Source of the DNA: Pseudofrankia coriaricola
Lineage (GTDB): Bacteria; Actinomycetota; Actinomycetes; Frankiales; Frankiaceae
DNA: 60,613 nt
Assembly (NCBI RefSeq): GCF_001854805.1
Contig: NZ_MBLO01000016.1
Coordinates: 1-60,613, forward strand
Direction of reading: 5' to 3'
Positions 1-8,937 of the stretch are shown piece after piece. The stretch's first letter is position 1; every line of letters starts with the position of its first letter. The notes under the pieces were generated by a model. The model saw only the letters and a program-made list of their open reading frames with translations, had not been told where the DNA came from and searched no databases. A program made the translations under genes and the position numbers.

Positions 1-2
1 GG

Positions 3-1001
3 CTGCCGATCAGCCGCCGCGACGAGCCGGTCGCGCTGGTGCTGCACCGCCCGCGGCCCGACCCGCTGCCCCGGGACGTCGTCCAGGCGGGCGGGTTGGC
101 GATCGAGATCGCCCGGCTGCGGGTCGAGCTACGCCGCCAGCTCGCCGAGGTGCGCGACTCGCGGGCGCGGATCGTCGCAGCGGCCAACGAGGAACGCCGC
201 CGGATCGAGCGGGACCTGCACGACGGCGCGCAGCAGCGGCTCGTCTCGATCGGGCTGGCGCTGCGGCACGCGCAGCACCAGCTCGGCGCCGGCGCCGCCG
301 GGCCGGAACGGGTGAGCCGCACCCTCGACGGCGCGGTCGCGCAGCTGGGCACCGCGATCGACGAGCTACGTGAGCTCGCCCGCGGCCTACCGCCGGCGCA
401 GCTGGGCGGCGGCCTCGCCCTCGCGTTCGCCGAGGTCGCCCGCCAGTCCCCGGTACCGGTCGAGGTGCGCGTGCACCTGCCGCCCGCCGTGGCGGCGACG
501 TTCACGTCCACCGGGTCGCTCCCAGCGCCGACGTCACCGGCGGCCACCGCGGCCGCGGCCCCCGACGCCGCGCCGCTGGCCGGGGGCACGGCGGCCGCGA
601 TCCGCGGCGGCGCGACGGCCGGCGTGGCGACGGACGTGGCCGCGGGCACCGGGACCGACGACGCGGTCATCGGCTCCGCCAGCACGGGCGGACGCGAGCA
701 GGCGGGCGGCGGGCGGCTGGACCGCCGGCTCGAGGTCGCCGCGTACTTCGTCGGCAGCGAGGGGGTGACGAACGCCGTGAAACACGCGAACGCCCGCCGG
801 ATCGAGCTGACCGTGGAGGTCCGCGACGGCCGGCTCGTCGTCGCGGTGGCGGACGACGGCGTCGGCGGTGCCACCCCGGCGCGCGGGAGCGGGCTGCGCG
901 GGCTCGCCGACCGGGTCGCCACCCTCGGCGGGACGCTGCGGATCGCGAGCGGTCCCGGCACCGGCACCGTGCTCACCGCCGAGCTGCCATGCGGCTCGTG
1001 A
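3..1001 (+). CDS. Sensor histidine kinase, NarL/DesK type (5' end outside window)
   Basis: C-terminal part of a two-component sensor kinase. The frame is open to the left edge, so the N-terminal sensor lies outside the window. The HisKA_3 phosphoacceptor box DLHDGAQQRL (about 213-242) is followed by an HATPase_c domain with N-box EGVTNAVKHAN (about 760-790) and G-box DDGVGG (about 855-870). Between them lies an unusual stretch of about 70 residues rich in Ala, Thr and Gly (about DNA 495-720), inserted just before the N-box strand. The kinase should phosphorylate the LuxR-type regulator encoded 142 bp downstream. The signal sensed cannot be read from this part. Confidence 0.93.
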   Translation: MPISRRDEPVALVLHRPRPDPLPRDVVQAGGLAIEIARLRVELRRQLAEVRDSRARIVAAANEERRRIERDLHDGAQQRLVSIGLALRHAQHQLGAGAAGPERVSRTLDGAVAQLGTAIDELRELARGLPPAQLGGGLALAFAEVARQSPVPVEVRVHLPPAVAATFTSTGSLPAPTSPAATAAAAPDAAPLAGGTAAAIRGGATAGVATDVAAGTGTDDAVIGSASTGGREQAGGGRLDRRLEVAAYFVGSEGVTNAVKHANARRIELTVEVRDGRLVVAVADDGVGGATPARGSGLRGLADRVATLGGTLRIASGPGTGTVLTAELPCGS

Positions 1002-1143
1002 GCCGCGCTGCCCGCGTCCGCGGCCCCGCCGCCGGGCGCGCCACGGCCACCCGGTCCGCGGCCTCGCGCGCCGTGGCCAGGGGCCGCGCGGACCACCGCC
1101 CCACCGACCGGGACTGGACTGAGGCTGGGAGCGTGGCGCACCC

Positions 1144-1794
1144 ATGCGAGTGGTGATCGCCGAGGATCAGGTGCTGCTGCGCGAGGGCCTCGGTCGGCTG
1201 TTCGAGGATGCCGGGCACGAGATCGTCGCGTCAGTCGGCGACCCGGAGGGACTGCTCGAGGCCGTGGACCGGCACCGCCCCGACCTCGCCGTCGTCGACG
1301 TCGACGTCCGGATGCCACCGACGTTCACCGACGAGGGCACCCGAGCGGCCGGCGAGATCAAACGGCGCCACCCGGCGGCCGGGGTGCTCGTGCTCTCCCA
1401 ACACGTCGAGACGACGCACGCCGTCCGGCTCGTCACTCTCGGCGGGTTCGGCTACCTGCTCAAGGACAGGGTCCTCGACGTCGGAGAGTTCCTCGCCGCG
1501 GCCGAGCGGGTCGCCCGCGGCGGCTCGGCGCTCGACCCGAAGGTGGTCGCGAGCCTGCTCGCCTCCCAGCGGGCCGACGACCCGCTCGCCGGGCTGACCG
1601 ACCGGGAGCGCGAGGTCCTGCGGCTCATGGCCGAGGGCCTCACGAACGCCGGCATCGCGCGCCGCCTCGTGCTGTCCGAGCGCACCGTCGAGGCACACGT
1701 CCGCCGTATCCTGACCAAGCTCGACGTCCCCGAGCACGCCGACGCCCACCGCCGTGTCCTGGCCGTCCTCACCCACCTGTCCCTGTCGGCGTAG
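1144..1794 (+). CDS. LuxR/NarL-family response regulator
   Basis: A 216-residue two-component regulator: receiver domain (about 1-120) and C-terminal LuxR-type helix-turn-helix (about 150-205). The receiver has acidic residues near the N-terminus (AEDQ), the DVDVRMPP phosphoacceptor region and the KDR lysine. The HTH shows [15 protein letters not shown] and [12 protein letters not shown]. It follows the kinase in the same direction and is its expected partner. The ATG begins MRVVIAEDQ, a canonical receiver start. The target genes are unknown. Confidence 0.94.
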   Translation: MRVVIAEDQVLLREGLGRLFEDAGHEIVASVGDPEGLLEAVDRHRPDLAVVDVDVRMPPTFTDEGTRAAGEIKRRHPAAGVLVLSQHVETTHAVRLVTLGGFGYLLKDRVLDVGEFLAAAERVARGGSALDPKVVASLLASQRADDPLAGLTDREREVLRLMAEGLTNAGIARRLVLSERTVEAHVRRILTKLDVPEHADAHRRVLAVLTHLSLSA

Positions 1795-2123
1795 GCGTCC
1801 CGGCCGCCCGGTGGGCGAGGCGGACGCGGCGCGCCGCCGAGCGCGGTGTCGTAGGCGTCGGCGGCCTTGCGTAGTGCCGGGGGGTGGTTGTGCGCCCAGG
1901 TTGCGCATCCCTATAACCATCCCTATGGCTATTGGAGTGGATCACGATCCTGGCGGCCCGCCGACACCAGGCGCCCTGGTAGGTCGCTGGCGTGAAGTCG
2001 TCCCGCCGCGTTCCCACAAGCCTGCTTTCGTGCTGCAGCATGCCGACTGGGATGCCTGATCCGTCCGCGATGGCCCAGGCGCGCCCCCGTCGGTCGCTGT
2101 GGCACGTGAAGGGAGCTCGGGGC
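1795..2123. other. Intergenic region without a recognisable gene
   Basis: About 330 bp between the regulator and the HD-domain gene. Open frames exist on both strands, including a 45-codon frame starting at the ATG at 1925, but none has a ribosome binding site, a codon pattern or a motif that supports a gene. A good Shine-Dalgarno sequence lies only at the very end (about 2108-2114) and serves the next gene. Confidence 0.5.
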
Positions 2124-2747
2124 ATGTTGCAGGTGTTCGAGGCGGCGGCCGGTTGGCCGTCCGTGCGTGAGCGATTGGCCAGGCGCATTGCGGAACAGGA
2201 TCTAGCCTCGCTGGATGATGCGGTCGCCTTCGCTGTTCGGTGGCACGGGGACCAGACTCGGCCGGCGGGTGAGCCTTATGCCGAGCATCTGCTTGAGGTC
2301 GTGTGTGTGTTGGTGGAGGCGATCGGAACGACTGACATCGACGTGTTGCGCGCGGCCGTGCTCCACGATGTGGTCGAGGACACGGAGTGCTCGCTGGAGG
2401 ATGTGCGCGAGCGCTTCGGTGACCGCGTCGCGGGCTTGGTCGACTGGGTGACCAAGCCCGCAGCGTCGGAGGGCCAGACACGTGAGGAGGTGCGGGTGGC
2501 ATATCTGACACGGTTGCTTAGCGCCCCGGATGATGCACTGTTGGTGAAGCTGGCGGACCGGCTGAGCAACGTGCAGCGGCTGGACACACATCCTCGGCCG
2601 GAGAAACGTCGTTCGTACTACCAGGAGACGGTGCGCTCTGTCGTCCCGCTCGCGCAGTCCCATCCGTGGTTCCGCCAGTGGTATGCGGCCTGGAGCGACG
2701 CTTTCGGGCATTTGGCTGTCGACAGCCTGGGCGCGGGTTCCCAGTGA
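2124..2747 (+). CDS. HD-domain protein, RelA/SpoT hydrolase-like
   Basis: A 207-residue protein with an HD phosphohydrolase fold like the N-terminal domain of RelA/SpoT and the stand-alone MESH1-type ppGpp hydrolases. Visible motifs are HGDQTR with YAEHLL, the metal-binding LHDVVEDT, and KLADRLSNVQ. There is no synthetase, TGS or ACT domain, so it is a small single-domain form. The frame extends upstream to 1992, but the ATG at 2124 is chosen because GAAGGGA (2108-2114) is correctly spaced and homology starts soon after. Pyrophosphohydrolase activity on ppGpp or a related nucleotide is inferred from the family. The neighbours give no further clue. Confidence 0.85.
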   Translation: MLQVFEAAAGWPSVRERLARRIAEQDLASLDDAVAFAVRWHGDQTRPAGEPYAEHLLEVVCVLVEAIGTTDIDVLRAAVLHDVVEDTECSLEDVRERFGDRVAGLVDWVTKPAASEGQTREEVRVAYLTRLLSAPDDALLVKLADRLSNVQRLDTHPRPEKRRSYYQETVRSVVPLAQSHPWFRQWYAAWSDAFGHLAVDSLGAGSQ

Positions 2748-2879
2748 CACGTGCGGTGGGAGTTTCTGGACGCGGCTCTTGCCTCATGACCTGACCACCT
2801 GGGCTTGCCCACAGAGTTGGCGAACGGTCGAGTCTTGGCGAAGGGCGGACCGCAGGCGGGTGATCACCGGTGGGAGCCC

Positions 2880-2990
2880 GCATAGGGCTGGCCGGCGAAC
2901 GACAGCGGACGTTCATGGACCCCGGCGGACGTCAGTCGGCCCGTGACCTACACCAGTGGACGTGAGCAGACGTCGGCGGACATGACCATG
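2880..2990. repeat. Cluster of GGACGT-type short repeats
   Basis: Several copies of a (C/T)GGACGT or CAGACGT word occur within about 90 bp. A similar cluster occurs near 59424-59455. The copies are imperfect and irregularly spaced, so this is not a CRISPR or a simple tandem array. It partly overlaps the end of the MarR remnant. Function unknown. Confidence 0.4.
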
Positions 2991-3150
2991 CCCTCGGACT
3001 GTGGCGGGCGCACGGCCCGCTCGTCGATGTAGCCGCGGAACTGAATCTCCCTGGCGATGGCGAGCACGAGGTCGGCAAGCCCCGCCCACCCCTGATCGTC
3101 GCTCGGCCGAGCCGCAGCTCCTGCCCGCGTTGGTCGGTCCCCGTCGCGGA
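2948..3150 (-). pseudogene. MarR-family regulator remnant (N-terminal part only)
   Basis: The minus-strand frame encodes a segment with REIQFRGYIDERAV and QSEGMVM, nearly identical to the start of the intact MarR protein at 8938-9474. DNA similarity covers roughly 2979-3095 against 9281-9397. The frame then runs into unrelated residues and stops, so the winged helix is missing. It lies divergent from the MFS gene, the usual place for a MarR regulator controlling an efflux operon. It is a truncated copy, either of the original local regulator or of a duplication. Confidence 0.75.
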
Positions 3151-3168
3151 TCAGGCCCACACCCCAGG

Positions 3169-3191
3169 TAATTATGACGCAATCATGATTA
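3169..3191. promoter_or_regulatory. Candidate MarR operator upstream of the MFS operon
   Basis: Imperfect palindrome TAATTATGA-CGCAA-TCATGATTA (one mismatch between arms) in an AT-rich island of otherwise GC-rich DNA, 41 bp upstream of the MFS start. The half-site TAATTATGA recurs on the minus strand upstream of the intact marR gene (9502-9510). This suggests one MarR protein binds both. Binding is inferred. Confidence 0.55.
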
Positions 3192-3231
3192 TCGGTATAT
3201 AGTGATGTAGTCATAACAACTGGAGGATCAT

Positions 3232-4704
3232 GTGACGACCTCTCTCGACACCCGACCCGCACCGGTCCGACCCGACTCGCCGGGTGCCGTGGCGCGCGCC
3301 GGCGGCCTGCATCCGGTCGGCGTACTCGTCCTGCTGGCGGGCGCGTTCCTGCCGATCGCCGACTTCTTCATCGTCAACGTCGCGCTGCCGACGATCGACG
3401 CCTCGCTGCACGCGTCCGCCGCCGCGCTGGAACTGGTGGTGGCCGTCTACGGTGTCGCGTACGCCGCCGTCCTCGTCCTGGGGGGCCGGCTGGGTGACCG
3501 CTTCGGCCGCCACAACCTGTTCCAGGTGGGGCTGGTCGGCTTCATCCTGGCGTCACTGGCCTGCGGGCTGGCGCCCTCCATCGGCATACTCATCGCGGCC
3601 CGGCTGGTGCAGGGGGCGGCGGCCGCCATGCTGGTACCCCAGGTGCTCGCGACCTGCCATGCAACCTTGGAAGGTGAACGTAAGACGCGGGCGCTGGCGC
3701 TCTACGGCGCGACCTCGGGTATCGCCGCGGTGGTCGGCCAGGTGGCCAGCGGGCTGCTGATCAGCGCCGACATCGCCGGCACGTCCTGGCGGCCCATCTT
3801 CCTGATCAACGTACCCCTGGGCATCGCGGTGTTCGTTTCCTCGCGCATAGTCGTCCCCGCCAACCGGTCCCCGCACCCGGCCAGCATCGACGTCCCGGGC
3901 ACGGTCCTCTTCGCGGCGACGCTCACCGCCCTCCTCGTGCCGCTGACCGAGGGCCACACGCTGGGCTGGCCGGCCTGGACGTGGGTGCTGCTCGCCGTCG
4001 CCGTCGCGCTGGCCGCCGTCACGGTCGTCGTGGAACGACGCGCGGAGACACGCGGCGAGGTGCCCCTGCTGCCGCCGTCACTGCTCAAGCTGCCGTCCAT
4101 GTCCCGCGGGCTGGCCATGATCGCGGCGTTCAGCCTCGGATTCGGCTCCTTCATGTTCGTCTTCGCGCTCACCGTCCAGGGCGGCTTGCATGCCAGCCCA
4201 CTCAAGGCCGGGCTGGCGATCTTGCCGATGGCCGTCCTCTTCCTCCTCGGTTCGATCGTCAGTCCCAAGCTCATCAACCGGTTCGGCCGCGGTGTACTCG
4301 CCGTGGGCGGATTGGTGCAGGGGACCGGACTGGCGCTGCTGATCGTCATCCTCGCCACCGGCTGGCCGCACGTGAGCCTCGCCGAACTGGGTGGACCCCT
4401 GCTCCTGGTCGGCGCCGGACAGTCGATGCTGTTCGCCGGGCTGTTCCGCGCCGTGCTCAGCGACGTCCCCGCCCACCTCGCCGGCGTTGGCGGCGGCGTT
4501 CTCATCACCCTGCAGCAGTCCGGGCTGGCGCTCGGCGTCGCGACTCTCGGCACGCTGTACCTGGCGCTGGAACCGCACAGCATTCCGGAGGCCTTCGGCA
4601 GTGCGGTCGGCGTCCAGCTCGGCATCGTCGTGCTACTGGTCGTCGGCAGCCGCTTCCTGCCGCGCTTCACAGCCCACGCCGCGGACATACCCGTGGAGCA
4701 GTGA
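3232..4704 (+). CDS. MFS drug exporter, DHA2 (14-TM EmrB/QacA) type
   Basis: A 490-residue major facilitator transporter with about 14 membrane segments. TM1 carries FFIVNVALPTI, typical of the DHA2 drug:H+ antiporters, and the loop after TM2 carries GGRLGDRFGRHN (motif A). GTG start with GGAGG at 3222-3226. Its TGA overlaps the ATG of the cydA remnant by one base. It is the first gene of a six-gene coupled operon and is preceded by a MarR-type operator, so MarR-controlled export is likely. The substrate is unknown. The frame is intact. Confidence 0.92.
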   Translation: MTTSLDTRPAPVRPDSPGAVARAGGLHPVGVLVLLAGAFLPIADFFIVNVALPTIDASLHASAAALELVVAVYGVAYAAVLVLGGRLGDRFGRHNLFQVGLVGFILASLACGLAPSIGILIAARLVQGAAAAMLVPQVLATCHATLEGERKTRALALYGATSGIAAVVGQVASGLLISADIAGTSWRPIFLINVPLGIAVFVSSRIVVPANRSPHPASIDVPGTVLFAATLTALLVPLTEGHTLGWPAWTWVLLAVAVALAAVTVVVERRAETRGEVPLLPPSLLKLPSMSRGLAMIAAFSLGFGSFMFVFALTVQGGLHASPLKAGLAILPMAVLFLLGSIVSPKLINRFGRGVLAVGGLVQGTGLALLIVILATGWPHVSLAELGGPLLLVGAGQSMLFAGLFRAVLSDVPAHLAGVGGGVLITLQQSGLALGVATLGTLYLALEPHSIPEAFGSAVGVQLGIVVLLVVGSRFLPRFTAHAADIPVEQ

Positions 4705-5194
4705 TGAGTCTGCTCGAATTGTCCCGATGGCAGTTCGCCATTACCTCGCGGCACTGCTGATGTTCGGAACGGCGTTCGCCGCCACGGTCCTGCGCATGCG
4801 GAACCGGCTGTGGGCCGCGCGACGATTCCACGCATTCGTTCTCTGGACGACACCGGCCGGCGTCCTCGGCATCCTCGGCGGCTGGGTGACCGCCGAGGCG
4901 GGACGCCAGCCGTGGGTCGTCTTCGGTCAGCTCCGCACGTCCGAGGCGGTCTCCAGGCTGGCCTCCGGCGAGGTGCTGTTCTCGGTGATCGGCTTCTCGG
5001 CGCTCTACCTCGGCATGCTCGCGGCGTACATCGCCTATGTCGTGCGCACGATGCGTATCGGTCCCGAACGGGACGATCCACGGCGCCAACCGTCACCGGA
5101 GCCGCCGGATCTGACTCTGCTCGAATCCGCGGACGTTCCGATACCAGCTGAACGTCGCGCGCTGCTCAGTTCCCCGGAGGTGGCGACGCGATGA
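4704..5194 (+). pseudogene. cydA: Cytochrome bd oxidase subunit I, internally deleted
   Basis: From the ATG at 4704 the sequence reads MSLLELSRWQFAIT, the usual CydA N-terminus, but the frame ends at 4760. The other end of CydA continues in a different frame, from about 4743, with WTTPAGVLGILGGW, GRQPWVVFGQLRTSEAV and further C-terminal membrane segments, ending at 5194. About 300 central residues are missing, including the quinol loop and most haem ligands, and the two ends are joined out of frame. It cannot make a working oxidase. The stop overlaps the cydB start (ATGA). Confidence 0.9.
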
Positions 5195-6251
5195 TCACTT
5201 CGCTGTGGCTCGCGGTGGTGCTCGTCTGCTTTCTTGCCTACATCGTGCTGGACGGCTACGACCTCGGGGTCGGCGTGGCGAGTCTGCTCGAGCGCGACGG
5301 CGAGCACCGGCGGCGCATGCTCGAGTCCGTCGCGGTCGCCTGGGATGGCAACGAGACCTGGCTCATCCTGCTCGGCGTCGCGCTGTGGTCCGGGTTCCCG
5401 CTGGCGTTCGGCACGGTCCTCCCGCACGCCTACCTCCCGATGACCGTTGTGCTGTTCTCGCTGATCGTGTCTCGCTGATCGTGCGCGGCGTGAGCATCGA
5501 GATGGCGTCCCAGGCCCCGCCCGGCCGCCGCTGGACGACCGCCTTCGGAATCGCATCCCTGCTGGCCTCGTTCGGCCAGGGTTTCGCGCTGGGCACGCTG
5601 ACATCGGCGCTGCGCGTGAGCAACGGGGCCTACGCAGGCTCGGCGTTCGGCGCCTTCGGCTGGTTCTCGGCGCTGGCTGGGGTCACCGTCACCGCGGGGT
5701 ACACCGCCCTCGGCTACGCCTACACCAAGCAGAAGTCGTCCGGGAGCCTGCGCGAGACCGCCGGGCGCCGCGGGCTGGCGTGCACGGCGCTCACGGCCGC
5801 GTTGCTGGTCGCCGCCCTTTTCGCGATCAACGACACCGCCGCGCGGCTGGACCTCAGCAGCCCAGGACGGGCGTTCGCCTTCGGCGGTCTGCTGCTGTTC
5901 GCCGCGGCGGGGGCAACGACCGCCATGGTCACGTTCTTGTGGAGCCAACGGTCTAGCGCCGCCGACACGCTGCCTATCGGCGGCCTCGTCGTCGCGACGG
6001 TGTCAGTGATTCTCGCGCTCGCCGTCGCCCGTTATCCGGTCCTCGTGCCGCCGGACCTGACCGTCGAGGGCGCGGTCGGTCCCCACAACACGATGGTGTT
6101 CATCCTCGTCGGCATCGGCCTCAACATGCCCCTGGTGGTGGCCTACAACGTGTTCGCCCACCGGGTCTTCGGCGGCAAGCTCGACACCGGGCGCCCGCTC
6201 TCCGAACCCCCAGACGGCGAGAATCTCGCTCGCACAGGAGCACACTCATGA
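5191..6251 (+). pseudogene. cydB: Cytochrome bd oxidase subunit II, frameshifted
   Basis: Subunit II of the bd-type quinol oxidase. The N-terminal part has the CydB signature LDGYDLGVG and WDGNETWL, then stops at 5478. The remainder continues in another frame with RGVSIE, FGQGFALGTL and the C-terminal GPHNTMVFI. A perfect 14-bp tandem duplication (5456-5483) causes the shift. Removing one copy restores a single 348-residue frame reading ...VLFSLIVRGVSIE.... The start overlaps cydA and the stop overlaps the next ORF, both as ATGA. Either a recent inactivating mutation or an assembly error is possible, but the deletion in cydA favours real decay. Confidence 0.9.
5456..5483. repeat. 14-bp tandem duplication in cydB
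   Basis: TCTCGCTGATCGTG occurs twice with no gap (5456-5469 and 5470-5483). The length is not a multiple of three, and this creates the frameshift and the TGA at 5476-5478. Confidence 0.97.
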
Positions 6252-6860
6252 CCGCCCGAAGAGCCGCTCATGGCGCGACCCCGCGCACCTCGGTCACTCC
6301 CCGCGCCCGTTCGCGGTGTACTGCGCCTGCTGGCCGCCGCCGGCTGGACCGTGCTCGGCCTCGTCGCCTCCTGGGTCGAGGATTTCCCCGTCCTGTCGGT
6401 GGAGGACCCGCTCGACGAGGAGGACTGGGAGGGCTGGCGGGAGATCACCCACCGCCTCGGCGCGCGGGTGCACCTGATCGGCGACGACCTGTTCACCACG
6501 AACCTGACCCGCCTGCGGCTCGGCATCGCCCGGGGCTGCGCGACCGGTGTGCTGGTGAAGGTGAACCAGAACGGCACCCTGTCCGGCACTCTCGAGGTCC
6601 TGGCCGAGGCCCGCGCCGCGGGGTACGCCCCGGTGGTGTCGGCCCGGTCCGGGGAGACCGAGGACGACTTCCTGGCCGATCTGGCGGTGGGCACCGGCGC
6701 CGGGCAGATCAAGGTCGGCTCGGTGCGCTCCTCCGAGCGGCTGGCCAAGTACAACCAGCTGCTGCGCATCGCCGAGGACCCCACGCTGTCGTACCGCGGA
6801 TACCCAGCCGCACCGGATGCCTCGCGCAACCACCAGGCGACGGCGAGGCTGAGCGCGTGA
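6248..6860 (+). pseudogene. Enolase-family protein, only the C-terminal half left
   Basis: An ATG at 6248 with a good RBS overlaps the cydB stop, but the enolase similarity lies in another frame from about 6390. Clear enolase landmarks are [38 protein letters not shown] and AKYNQLLRI. The lid, the catalytic His and Glu residues and the first metal Asp, all in the N-terminal half, are absent. The usual SHRSGE reads SARSGE. A normal enolase has about 430 residues and here only about 170 remain. It is most likely a deletion remnant of a second, operon-specific enolase rather than the housekeeping gene. Confidence 0.82.
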
Positions 6861-7885
6861 GCCGGTCCGGCGCTGAGCAGCGCCTGGTAGTGATTGAGTT
6901 CCTGCGGCGCAACCATCTCGTCGCGCCCACTGCCGAGCCCTTACTCACACCGTTGCCCGGCGGCGTGTCCTCCGACCTGTGGCGCGTGGACGTGGCCGGT
7001 CGGTCGCTGTGCGTCAAGGGGTCGTTGCCGCAGCTGAAGGTGGCCGACACCTGGCTCGCGCCGGTTTCCCGCAACGCGGTCGAGTACGCCTGGCTGCGGT
7101 TCGCGCGGCCGCTCCGTCCCGGTCAGGTGCCGCGGGTGCTCGCCCATGACCCTGAGGCGGGCTTGTTCGCGATGGAGTACCTCCCGCCCGAGCGCTATCC
7201 GGTGTGGAAGACGCTGCTGTTCGCTGGCGAGGTCGACGTCAGTGCCGCCCGGGCCGTCGGCGACCTGATCGGTGACCTGCACGCGGCGAGCGCCGCCGAC
7301 CCGGCGAACGCGACCCGCTTCGCGACGGACGAGAATTTCGACGCGCTGCGGATCGAGCCCTACCTGCGCGCCACCGCCCGAGCCCACCCGGACCTGCGGC
7401 CGAGGTTCGCGCTGCTGGCCGAGCGGACCGCGAACACCCACCTGGCCGTGGTCCGCGGGGACGTGAGCCCGAAGAACATCCTGCTCAGCCCGCACGGCCC
7501 GGTGCTGCTGGACGCCGAGTGCGCCTGGTTCGGCGACCCGGCCTTCGACCTCGCGTTCTGCCTCAACCATCTGCTGCTCAAGTCGGTCAGGCTCCCGTGC
7601 CTGGCCGCCGAGCTCCAGGCCGCGGCCCGCGCGCTCACGGACGCCTACACCGCCCGTGTCATCTGGGAACCGGTGCCCGCGCTCACAGCTCGGGCCGCGA
7701 CGCTCCTGCCCGCGCTCGCGCTGGCCCGGGTGGATGGCAGCTCGCCGGTGGAGTACCTCGACGAGCCGGGGCGCGTCCTCGTGCGCGCGATCAGCCGGCG
7801 GCTGCTCGCCGACCCACTGTCCGATCTCGAGCTCGTCCTCGAGCGCTGGTCGATGCTCGCCAACCCGGGGAAAGTGATCACATGA
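6857..7885 (+). CDS. Small-molecule kinase, APH / methylthioribose-kinase-like
   Basis: A 342-residue protein of the aminoglycoside phosphotransferase/MTR kinase superfamily. The N-lobe has [12 protein letters not shown], like the ATP-binding strand of MTR kinases. The C-lobe has the catalytic loop [11 protein letters not shown] (the usual HGD reads RGD) and the metal-binding [15 protein letters not shown] start overlapping the enolase-remnant stop (GTGA); ATGA overlap with the next gene. The operon context suggests a small hydroxylated metabolite as substrate rather than an antibiotic, but this is inference. Confidence 0.82.
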   Translation: MSRSGAEQRLVVIEFLRRNHLVAPTAEPLLTPLPGGVSSDLWRVDVAGRSLCVKGSLPQLKVADTWLAPVSRNAVEYAWLRFARPLRPGQVPRVLAHDPEAGLFAMEYLPPERYPVWKTLLFAGEVDVSAARAVGDLIGDLHAASAADPANATRFATDENFDALRIEPYLRATARAHPDLRPRFALLAERTANTHLAVVRGDVSPKNILLSPHGPVLLDAECAWFGDPAFDLAFCLNHLLLKSVRLPCLAAELQAAARALTDAYTARVIWEPVPALTARAATLLPALALARVDGSSPVEYLDEPGRVLVRAISRRLLADPLSDLELVLERWSMLANPGKVIT

Positions 7886-8811
7886 CCAGCTTCTCCCTGG
7901 CCACCATCAACGTGGACGGTTCACCGACGCCGACACTCGTCGTCGGCGACCGGTACTACCGCATCCCAGACGTCGCCCCCGAGCTGGCCGTGTCAGGGCG
8001 TGGCGGGCTGATGACCGTGTTCGAGCGCTGGGCAGGGGCGGAGCCGGCCCTGGTCGCCGCCGCCGGCCGCCTGACCGCAGAACCCGACGCATCGCCGTCG
8101 CTGTCGGCGCCAGCCCGGCTGGAGGACTGGCTCACGCCTCTGCAGTACCCCCACAAGGTCATCTGCACCGGTTCGAACTACTACGACCACGTCACCAGGG
8201 ATGGCGGCCATACGGGGTTCAGCAAGGAGGACAACATCCCGGTGTTCTTCCTCAAGCCGCCGACGACCACCCTCGTGGGGTCGGGTCGTTCGGTGCGCTA
8301 CCCGGTGCAGTCGGCGAAGTTCGACTACGAACTCGAGCTGGCCTTCGTCATCGGCAAGCGCGGCCGGCACATCAGCGTCGCCGAGGCCAGGAACCACATC
8401 GCCGGCTACACCATTGGCATCGACCTGTCCGCGCGCGACTGGCAGCGCCACCCCAAGCACCTGGTGAAGTTCGACCTGTTCGGCGGCAAGGCGTTCAACG
8501 ACAGCTGCCCGCTCGGCCCGGCGGTCGTGCCAGCACGCTTCGTCGACCCGGGCCACCTGGACCTGCGGTTCTGGGTCAACGGCGAGCTACGCCAGGACGC
8601 GAACACGGCCGACATGATCTGGGACGTCGGCGAGCAGGTCGCCCGCGTCAGCGAACACGTGACTCTCGAGCCGGGCGACGTCGTCATGACCTGCACGCCG
8701 GCCGGCGTTGGCCTGGCAACGGGCACCTGGCTGAAGGTGGGCGACCGCCTCGAAGGGCAGATCACCGGCCTCGGCGCGCTCAGTGTCGAGATCACCGACG
8801 ACCACGGCTGA
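7882..8811 (+). CDS. Fumarylacetoacetate hydrolase (FAH) family protein
   Basis: 309 residues with a C-terminal FAH fold. Conserved features are KVICTGSNYYDH, FDYELELAFVIGK (metal-binding acidic residues), GYTIGIDLSARDW and the late MTCTPAGVG. The family cleaves C-C bonds or hydrates/decarboxylates acylpyruvates and related ketoacids. It is the last gene of the coupled operon and overlaps the kinase by ATGA. With a kinase and a lost enolase beside it, a short phosphorylation-dehydration-hydrolysis pathway is conceivable. The substrate cannot be named. Confidence 0.88.
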   Translation: MTSFSLATINVDGSPTPTLVVGDRYYRIPDVAPELAVSGRGGLMTVFERWAGAEPALVAAAGRLTAEPDASPSLSAPARLEDWLTPLQYPHKVICTGSNYYDHVTRDGGHTGFSKEDNIPVFFLKPPTTTLVGSGRSVRYPVQSAKFDYELELAFVIGKRGRHISVAEARNHIAGYTIGIDLSARDWQRHPKHLVKFDLFGGKAFNDSCPLGPAVVPARFVDPGHLDLRFWVNGELRQDANTADMIWDVGEQVARVSEHVTLEPGDVVMTCTPAGVGLATGTWLKVGDRLEGQITGLGALSVEITDDHG

Positions 8812-8937
8812 CGGCTGCTACCAAAGGCGTGGGCGCCCGATGGGGCTCCGCGTTCTGCCTCGGAGGGTGAAATGCCCCGCGAGAGTGGCCGCTTCGCGTT
8901 GGAGTAGACCGGCCCGCGCGGCGTGGTTCGAAGCTGG

